Under the pieces are notes generated by a model that had not been told where the DNA came from, did not search any database, and saw only the letters and a list, made by a program, of their open reading frames with translations. Below are positions 7,587 through 12,688 of a stretch of 12,688 nucleotides of DNA, piece after piece (within the stretch, counting starts at the first letter, position 1; the number at the start of each line of letters is the position of its first letter). Both the position numbers and the translations under genes were made by a program. This DNA is from Bacteroidales bacterium (GTDB taxonomy: Bacteria > Bacteroidota > Bacteroidia > Bacteroidales > UBA7960), in assembly GCA_003557805.1 (NCBI GenBank), contig PWNY01000187.1, positions 1 through 12,688 on the forward strand, in the 5' to 3' direction.

Positions 7587-8105
7587 CCAGTGAAAACCAT
7601 CATCATCAAACCAGGTCCCGTGCACCCTCATCACCTGCTCTATTACGTCACGAACGCAGCCTTGACCTCCGTTGCAGGAAGATATGTAGAGGGAGATGCC
7701 CTTTATCTCCTCGACAGCATCTGCAGGACAAACGGGCAGCCCTACCTTTCTCATCACCTTGTAATCGGGTATGTCATCACCCATATACAATATGCGCTCA
7801 GTATCCAGGCCTTCACTGCTTACAATCTCATCAAAGACCTCCAGCTTGTTTCCGATTCCCAGGTGAACATCATTTATCCCCAGCAGCTCGAAACGCTTCC
7901 TGACTGTCTCGCATCTTCCGCCGGATATGATTACTATCCGGTATGATTTCCTGCTTGCAAGCTGCAGCGCATAACCATCCTTGACGTTCATGCTCATGAG
8001 CATATCACCCTGCGGGCTGAGCAACACCGTGCCGCTTGTCATGACACCGTCAACATCAAAGATAAATGTGTCTATCCTGGAGAGTAACTGTTTGTAATTG
8101 GTCAT
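7584..8105 (-). CDS. kdsC: KdsC-like HAD phosphatase (3-deoxy-D-manno-octulosonate 8-phosphate phosphatase)
   Basis: 173-residue cytosolic HAD-superfamily phosphatase of the small, capless KdsC (C0) type. KdsC removes phosphate from Kdo-8-phosphate to give Kdo, a lipopolysaccharide core sugar; these enzymes usually act as tetramers. All four HAD motifs are present: FDVDGVMT (16-23) with nucleophile D17 and acid/base D19; IISGG (59-63) with S61; K87 in GNKLE; and MGDDIPD (108-114) with D110 and D114. The short GTVLLSPQGD stretch after motif I is the hairpin typical of KdsC. I chose the ATG at 8105 (MTNYKQLL), 30 bases after the upstream stop; an in-frame TTG at 8126 would add seven unlike residues. 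Its TAA lies inside the maf ribosome site. Other KdsC-like proteins act on related sugar phosphates (for example the phosphatase half of CMP-sugar synthesis enzymes), so the exact substrate is inferred. Confidence 0.88.
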   Translation of the reverse strand: MTNYKQLLSRIDTFIFDVDGVMTSGTVLLSPQGDMLMSMNVKDGYALQLASRKSYRIVIISGGRCETVRKRFELLGINDVHLGIGNKLEVFDEIVSSEGLDTERILYMGDDIPDYKVMRKVGLPVCPADAVEEIKGISLYISSCNGGQGCVRDVIEQVMRVHGTWFDDDGFHW

Positions 8106-8135
8106 TGTGTTATCTGAGGGTTTCAAATTAAATTA

Positions 8136-8927
8136 TCACTTTTTATCATTGTGCATCTTCTGTATGCTATCGCTAATATCTTTGTATATCTTCTGATATA
8201 CCGTATTATCGGATAACATATCAATATGCCTGTCCATTATCATCCGGTTGCCCCTGATTGCTGGACCGGTCTGCATATCTGCAGGGTCTCCCTTGCATGC
8301 TTTCCTTGTTGTCTCCCCTATCAGGGGTTTAAGAAGGTCAAAGCCCATACCTTTGCTCTCTAACAGGTCCGCTGCGATGGCATACATATGGTTAACAAAG
8401 TTACAGGCAAATACTGCAGAGATGTGCAAAACCCGCCTCTGTGGGCCGGAGATCCATTCGTATTTATCGCTGAGCCTGGATGCAACCAGGGCCAGGGGCT
8501 CCCTGTCGGCATTCCTGGCTGTCTCAAGGCAAAGGGGTACGCGGCTGAAATCAATTTCAACATCCCTGGAGAATGTCTGCAAAGGGTAGAAAACACCAAG
8601 CCTGTCACCGGCCGGATTAAGATCTTGCATACCCGTGGTTCCCGATGTATGTACCACAAACTTCCCCTTATGCGGAAAGACAGCTGCAACTTCCCTGATC
8701 GCATCATCAGTAACTGCTATTACATAAAGCCCCGCACCATCTATTATCCCCTCCGGCCTGGTAGTGTATGTGCAACCCAGGCTGGCGGCCAGTAATGAGG
8801 CGCTTTTCCTGCTGCGGCTGTATACCTGCAATACTCTAAAGCCCGCATTCCTGAATGCTTTCCCCAGGTGCGTCGCTACATTGCCTGCCCCGAGCAATAC
8901 AACACTGTTTATTTGATCACTGCTCAT
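8136..8927 (-). CDS. Rossmann-like and DUF2520 domain protein
   Basis: 263-residue soluble protein of unknown function with two domains. The N-terminal half (~6-130) is an NAD(P)-binding Rossmann fold like that of F420:NADP oxidoreductases and ketopantoate reductases, with GAGNVATHLG (13-22), AVTDDAI (71-77), HTSG (93-96) and VFYPLQTFS (112-120). The C-terminal half (~130-258) is the helical DUF2520 domain, with RRVLHISAVFACNFVNH (164-180), a GETTRKA stretch (204-210) and QTGPAIRGN (219-227), followed by H234. The layout resembles 6-phosphogluconate/ketopantoate-type dehydrogenases, with a helical substrate or dimer domain behind the cofactor domain. No signal peptide or membrane segment is visible, so it is probably cytosolic. 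Its ATG shares ATGA with the ccmF stop (4-base overlap), implying translational coupling, and kdsC follows after 30 bases. A dehydrogenase role is inferred from fold only; no substrate is known to me. Confidence 0.9.
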   Translation of the reverse strand: MSSDQINSVVLLGAGNVATHLGKAFRNAGFRVLQVYSRSRKSASLLAASLGCTYTTRPEGIIDGAGLYVIAVTDDAIREVAAVFPHKGKFVVHTSGTTGMQDLNPAGDRLGVFYPLQTFSRDVEIDFSRVPLCLETARNADREPLALVASRLSDKYEWISGPQRRVLHISAVFACNFVNHMYAIAADLLESKGMGFDLLKPLIGETTRKACKGDPADMQTGPAIRGNRMIMDRHIDMLSDNTVYQKIYKDISDSIQKMHNDKK

Positions 8928-11335
8928 TTCTTACCAGATAGTTTTTGCCGGCTAATTCTTTTCTCTTCCCTTCTCCTCTGGCTGAAAGCCATCCAGAGAC
9001 CTGCCAGCAACACAATTATACTTATCCATAACAGGTTGATCAAAGGGAATATTACCGTTTTGATAATAATGAACTCCGGCTGTTCTTCGTATACCTCCAG
9101 CTGAATGGTATAGGGCTCATCCAGGGGCCTTGCAAACCTGAGTTTAAGATCAAGGTCAACAATAGTATGGTCCTGATGTATCACAGAATTACCTTCCACA
9201 ATATATGAAGGGCTTATGCTGTAGGTCTCCCCGTAATGGGTTTCAAGGGATAACAATGCAATTACCCTAAGCACCCCGTCTTCATCTTCCCGGCCTTCAA
9301 CCTGCAGGTCATCCAGTATTAAATGGTTGTTGTTTATGTGGACCGTATCACCCACTGAAATCTCCACCTCTGCAACCAGGGTGAAAGGATCATTATTATC
9401 TGTATCAGAAAGGTCAGCAAAGCTGACATATGTGAACACATCCCTTAATGGGAATACCTTTGCATATGGTTCGTAAACATTACCCATCCTTTCGTTCAGC
9501 AGCACTGTAGGATAGGAGGTAAAAACACGGTAAAACTCACCGTCCCTGTTCTTTTTAAGAAAGTCAACATGGTACCTTATACGGTCACCGTCAAAACTCC
9601 TTCCGGTATAACTAACATGATATTCCCCCATGGGCAGGATCTCATCCTTTATCAGTAAAAGGTTTTCGGTTTCAGAGAAGTTCTCCCCCAGGAAATAACC
9701 GGAGGTGTTATGGGATATAGTTGTTTTATTTGAAAACGTCAGCAGTACAGCCAGCAGGAACAGCGCCATGCCAAGATGTGATACCGCTCCTCCTGCACTT
9801 ATGAACTTTCCTCTAAATCGCAGCAGCATGTCAAGAGATGAGAAAAGTGCAAACAGCGATGCAAACAACATCATTATATGTCCGCTGCCACTTATACCGT
9901 AAAAGAACAACAACAGCAGCCCTGCAAAAATTGCAGCAATTGCAGCAAAGCTCACCAGTATAAAGAACTTTCGTGCATTGTTACTGCCCCAGCGCAGGTA
10001 ATGGGTAAGCCCGATAAGCAGTGCAATTACAACTGCGAAGGGCAGCTGCCAGGTATTGTAATAGGATACCACATTGGCAGGCGGTGACAGTTCAGTTCCA
10101 ATAAGGGCGTTGATAACTGGTACGGAAGTACTGAATATTACCTGGAAAGCCGACAGTGCCAGCACAAGCGAGGCCACAAACATCCAGAAATCACGTGTAA
10201 AAACCTTTTCACTATCCTTCGAGGGGAGTTTTTTGTAGTTGCGTACAAGCAAAACCAAACCGGTAATAAGAAAGCTGAACAAAAATACCAGCAGATGCCC
10301 TCCCATTCCGTCCCTGCCAAAGGAATGGACTGAGGTTTCACTCAGAACCCCGCTTCTTGTAAGATAGCTGGCATATATCACGAAAATATAAGCAAGGAAA
10401 GTAAAGAGGAAGGCAGGGAAATAGGTGTGCCTTTTTTTCCTTGCAACTATCATAAGGTGAAGGGCCGAGACTATTATCAGCCAGGGTACCAGGGAGGCGT
10501 TCTCAATCGGGTCCCATGCCCAGAACCCCCCGAAAGTCAAAGATTCATAAGCCCATACGCCTCCGAGAAGGATTCCGGCTCCCAGGAAGAATATCCCAAG
10601 TATTGTCCAGGGCAGTGCAGGCCTTATCCAGTCATGGAACCTGCCCCTCCATAGTCCTGCCATTGAAAAACAGAAAGGTACCAGCACTGCGGCGTAACCG
10701 ATAAAAGTAACCGGGGGGTGTGAAAGCATCCAAAAGTTCCTAAGCAATGGGTTCAGGCCGTTGCCATCAGTTATTAGCGACAGGTAGTGGGGGTTGTGGA
10801 AGAAATGGTTGCCGGCATTCTCAGGGGCAAGCCTTAAAAGCAAAAAGGGGTCCATTCCGATGCTTATTCCCTGGAAGCGTATACCGAGCAACATGCTGAT
10901 CATGAATATCTGGCAAACAGAGAATATTGTCATTACGTGCATCTCCCACTGCCGTGAATATCGCATCAGGAGCAACCCGAATACAGCCTGGGAGAGAACC
11001 CAGAAAAGCAGGCTGCCCTCCTGCCCGGCCCAGAAACTCGCTATGCTGTACCCAAGGGGTAAATCGTTTTCCATATGGATCCACACATAACGGTATTCAT
11101 AAAACCTGCTCAGCAATATATATATAAGCATCAGGGATGCAATCCCTGTCATCAGCGAATGGAACCTGAACGCTTTCCTTCCCCAGCTCCTCCACTGGCG
11201 GTAATCTATTCTGCTTGTATAAGAAGCCCTGTAGTAAGACAATGCGGCAAAAATGGCTGAAAAGAAAGCAAGAAAAATTGCAAACCGGCCTGCATATCCC
11301 CAGACCAGGTTTTCACCTATGTATTGAATATCCAT
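8924..11335 (-). CDS. ccmF: CcmF/CcsA-type cytochrome c maturation protein (heme lyase subunit)
   Basis: 803-residue polytopic inner-membrane protein of the heme-handling CcmF/CcsA family, which joins heme to the CXXCH motif of apocytochrome c on the outer side of the membrane. The WWD signature is present: VWAYESL (260-266) and FGGFWAWDPIENASLVPW (268-285). Four histidines, H206 (SHPPVTF), H293 (SALH), H337 (SVHSFG) and H520 (VSHLG), are spaced almost as the four ligand histidines of E. coli CcmF (173, 261, 303, 491), supporting one bound heme b and one WWD heme. About fifteen membrane segments are visible, then a large periplasmic region (~545-755) and a last membrane helix (~760-785) with a basic tail. 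It is longer than E. coli CcmF (~650). No ccmE, ccmH or other ccm gene lies next to it; the following gene is DUF2520, sharing ATGA. CcmF rather than ResC/CcsA is favoured by the histidine spacing. Confidence 0.9.
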   Translation of the reverse strand: MDIQYIGENLVWGYAGRFAIFLAFFSAIFAALSYYRASYTSRIDYRQWRSWGRKAFRFHSLMTGIASLMLIYILLSRFYEYRYVWIHMENDLPLGYSIASFWAGQEGSLLFWVLSQAVFGLLLMRYSRQWEMHVMTIFSVCQIFMISMLLGIRFQGISIGMDPFLLLRLAPENAGNHFFHNPHYLSLITDGNGLNPLLRNFWMLSHPPVTFIGYAAVLVPFCFSMAGLWRGRFHDWIRPALPWTILGIFFLGAGILLGGVWAYESLTFGGFWAWDPIENASLVPWLIIVSALHLMIVARKKRHTYFPAFLFTFLAYIFVIYASYLTRSGVLSETSVHSFGRDGMGGHLLVFLFSFLITGLVLLVRNYKKLPSKDSEKVFTRDFWMFVASLVLALSAFQVIFSTSVPVINALIGTELSPPANVVSYYNTWQLPFAVVIALLIGLTHYLRWGSNNARKFFILVSFAAIAAIFAGLLLLFFYGISGSGHIMMLFASLFALFSSLDMLLRFRGKFISAGGAVSHLGMALFLLAVLLTFSNKTTISHNTSGYFLGENFSETENLLLIKDEILPMGEYHVSYTGRSFDGDRIRYHVDFLKKNRDGEFYRVFTSYPTVLLNERMGNVYEPYAKVFPLRDVFTYVSFADLSDTDNNDPFTLVAEVEISVGDTVHINNNHLILDDLQVEGREDEDGVLRVIALLSLETHYGETYSISPSYIVEGNSVIHQDHTIVDLDLKLRFARPLDEPYTIQLEVYEEQPEFIIIKTVIFPLINLLWISIIVLLAGLWMAFSQRRREEKRISRQKLSGKK

Positions 11336-11355
11336 GTATTATTAACTTGTTTCTA

Positions 11356-11363
11356 CAAAAGTA
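11356..11363 (-). promoter_or_regulatory. Possible Bacteroidota-type -7 promoter element ahead of ccmF
   Basis: TACTTTTG on the - strand fits the Bacteroidota -7 consensus TAnnTTTG exactly. It lies in the 32-base gap between the upstream T9SS cargo gene and ccmF, 20 bases before the ATG. Transcription would start roughly at 11348-11352, giving a very short leader. I see no TTG of the -33 element 19-21 bases further upstream, so the site is only half supported. Confidence 0.4.
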
Positions 11364-11367
11364 ATCG

Positions 11368-12688
11368 TTATCTTTTTATTATCCGCTGCGAGGCGTTAAC
11401 CTCCGGCCCGCTGATCTTCAGTATATAAACTCCGCTTTTGATTTCCCTGCCACCAAGGTCTATATCAAGGCGGTGGTTTTGGCCAGCATTGATACGGCTG
11501 CCTTTCACCTTCCTGCCGTATATGTCGTAAACACTCAACTGGTGCTCGAGGGTGATACCCCCATCAATCTCAAGTGTGAATACATCAACGAAAGGCGAGG
11601 GATATGCAGTGATCAAACTGCCCTTGCTTAAATCCCCTGGCACATTCACGTACAGGCCACCAATCATGTCATACAGGCCTGCTGCCACCACGGTATTGCC
11701 AAGCATAGTAGCCAGATCATCCGCCATATGAATTGCAAAACCAATGCTGAGGGTATCACCCGGGGCAAGAGTGTGCGGCCCGCCGCCTATAAGGGAGGAT
11801 ATATCATTATCTTCCCTGTAGCTCCCAGCGTACATACGGTTTGAGTTAAATGCAGTAAACTTTTTAAACCCAGTGAAACCGTTATCTATCCTTATGCTCC
11901 CGCCTGCTCCCTGCTTATCAAAGGCATAATGCCTGAGTGGTGAGGAAGAGAGCAACTGTATGCCAGTGTAATGTCCGCCGCTTGCGGAGTAACTGTATGC
12001 CAGCCCGGAGGGGACGTCAATGGTTGCCCTGTGCCGTTTATTGTCCCTTAATACCCAGTCAGCAAAAAAACCGACATTAAGCGAACCGAGCACATTGGGA
12101 GATTCATTTATTATATCATAATCAAGAATAAAAAAGTCCCCGGCTGTTTCATCATCCCAGAAATAGGCACTGTAATTTACCGAAACACCAAGGGGTCTTC
12201 TACCATCCTCCATGAGATCAGCCAGGCTTCCGGTAACCTTTAAAGGAGCCAGGGGATGCTCATCACTTATGGAAGGAAGAGCCAGGGGATGAAGGCTGTT
12301 GCTGAAACTTGCCGAATCAGCGCCATATATGTTGTCTGCAATCTCAAATGTACTGTTGGCTATCACTATACCCGCACACCTTATAGTTGTATAACCGTTA
12401 TTATAAGTAAGACCTCTGCCCTGGGTGTAGTCCGGGTAGTTGAAGCCTATGGCGCCTTTTGAGGATATTGTTGTGCTTATGCGGCCGGTATCAATATTGA
12501 CATATTCGGTATTCAGCGTCCTGCCGAATGACTTCCTGCCCGCCAGACCCAACTGGCTGTCATAAAGCTTAAGGGTAAAAACAACATTATGGTTTACGGG
12601 CAAATCTCCTGATACAGCGATCATAAAGGGGTTATCCAAATTGTCGGTAACTTCATAGGTGGATAGTGGTGCAATCGATACAGTATCA
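11368..12688 (-). CDS. Secreted T9SS cargo protein, C-terminal 439 residues, 5'-truncated by the window
   Basis: C-terminal part of a large secreted protein. The frame runs open through the right edge; a TTG at 12639 lies inside it and is not a convincing start. The last ~80 residues are a T9SS type A sorting domain: AYPSPFVDVFTLEI, then SVYDIYGRKV, then SGVYILKI, ending ASQRIIKR with a basic tail. The ~350 residues before it are beta-rich, with IAVSGDLPVNHNVVFTLKL, an IGFNYPDYTQG stretch, FWDDETAGDFFILDYDI, LNVGFFADWVLRD and LAPGDTLSIGFAIHM. From memory this resembles the region that follows the catalytic domain in Bacteroidota secreted S8-type serine proteases and similar surface proteins. 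No catalytic residues lie in the window, so I name only a T9SS cargo. It ends 32 bases before ccmF. Confidence 0.85.
   Translation of the reverse strand, partial: DTVSIAPLSTYEVTDNLDNPFMIAVSGDLPVNHNVVFTLKLYDSQLGLAGRKSFGRTLNTEYVNIDTGRISTTISSKGAIGFNYPDYTQGRGLTYNNGYTTIRCAGIVIANSTFEIADNIYGADSASFSNSLHPLALPSISDEHPLAPLKVTGSLADLMEDGRRPLGVSVNYSAYFWDDETAGDFFILDYDIINESPNVLGSLNVGFFADWVLRDNKRHRATIDVPSGLAYSYSASGGHYTGIQLLSSSPLRHYAFDKQGAGGSIRIDNGFTGFKKFTAFNSNRMYAGSYREDNDISSLIGGGPHTLAPGDTLSIGFAIHMADDLATMLGNTVVAAGLYDMIGGLYVNVPGDLSKGSLITAYPSPFVDVFTLEIDGGITLEHQLSVYDIYGRKVKGSRINAGQNHRLDIDLGGREIKSGVYILKISGPEVNASQRIIKR

Noticed and set aside
7571..7609. Start of maf at the MMMM run (7609).
   Set aside because: It would overlap kdsC and lacks the clear ribosome site that the ATG at 7570 has; the extra residues precede the family's first strand.
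7245..7946. A 233-codon open frame on the + strand opposite maf and kdsC.
   Set aside because: It is antisense to two well-supported genes, its translation has no recognisable motif, and it is best explained as a shadow frame.
8103..8126. TTG at 8126 as start of kdsC.
   Set aside because: It adds seven residues not typical of the family; the ATG at 8105 gives the usual KdsC N terminus.
12637..12639. TTG at 12639 as start of the right-hand T9SS gene.
   Set aside because: The reading frame stays open and protein-like to the window edge, there is no signal peptide after the TTG, and the protein is clearly beheaded.

Overview
The window reads as Bacteroidota DNA, most likely a Bacteroidales or Marinilabiliales-like lineage. 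The evidence is three large secreted proteins with C-terminal sorting domains of the type IX secretion system (T9SS), a CcmF-type cytochrome c maturation protein with the Bacteroidota-style WWD segment, a DUF2520-kdsC-maf gene group, a TAnnTTTG promoter-like element and generally weak ribosome binding sites. The exact taxon cannot be fixed from sequence reading alone.

Layout: bases 2-2923 on the + strand hold the 3' part of a CotH-kinase-family gene whose start lies left of the window. It meets, tail to tail, a complete paralogue on the - strand (2920-6933, 1337 aa), and the two stop codons overlap in four bases. Upstream of that paralogue, all on the - strand, lie maf (6968-7570), a kdsC-like phosphatase (7584-8105), a Rossmann/DUF2520 gene (8136-8927), a ccmF/ccsA-like gene (8924-11335) and the 3' part of another T9SS cargo gene (11368 to the right edge). 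Gaps between the six - strand genes are 32, -4, 30, 13 and 34 bases, so they could form one transcription unit. A possible internal promoter sits just before ccmF. No gap exceeds 300 bases. I see no RNA gene, CRISPR array, insertion sequence or convincing terminator.

How the genes fit together: the middle four are conserved cell-envelope and house-cleaning functions (cytochrome c heme ligation, an uncharacterised dehydrogenase-like protein, Kdo-8-phosphate dephosphorylation for lipopolysaccharide, and nucleotide-pool sanitation). The flanking genes encode large multidomain proteins sent outside the cell by T9SS. The two CotH proteins share one order from the kinase domain onward: kinase, InlB-type repeat, a ~170-residue 'HYWHFN...RFDN' module, a putative Ig (He_PIG) domain, a second such module, and a sorting domain. 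The complete copy also shows a signal peptide, a lamin-tail domain and a chitobiase-like domain in front.

I did not find a clearly new defence or mobile system. The most noteworthy items are the convergent CotH-kinase pair with overlapping stops, the repeated unnamed module around the Ig domain, and the DUF2520 protein placed between ccmF and kdsC.
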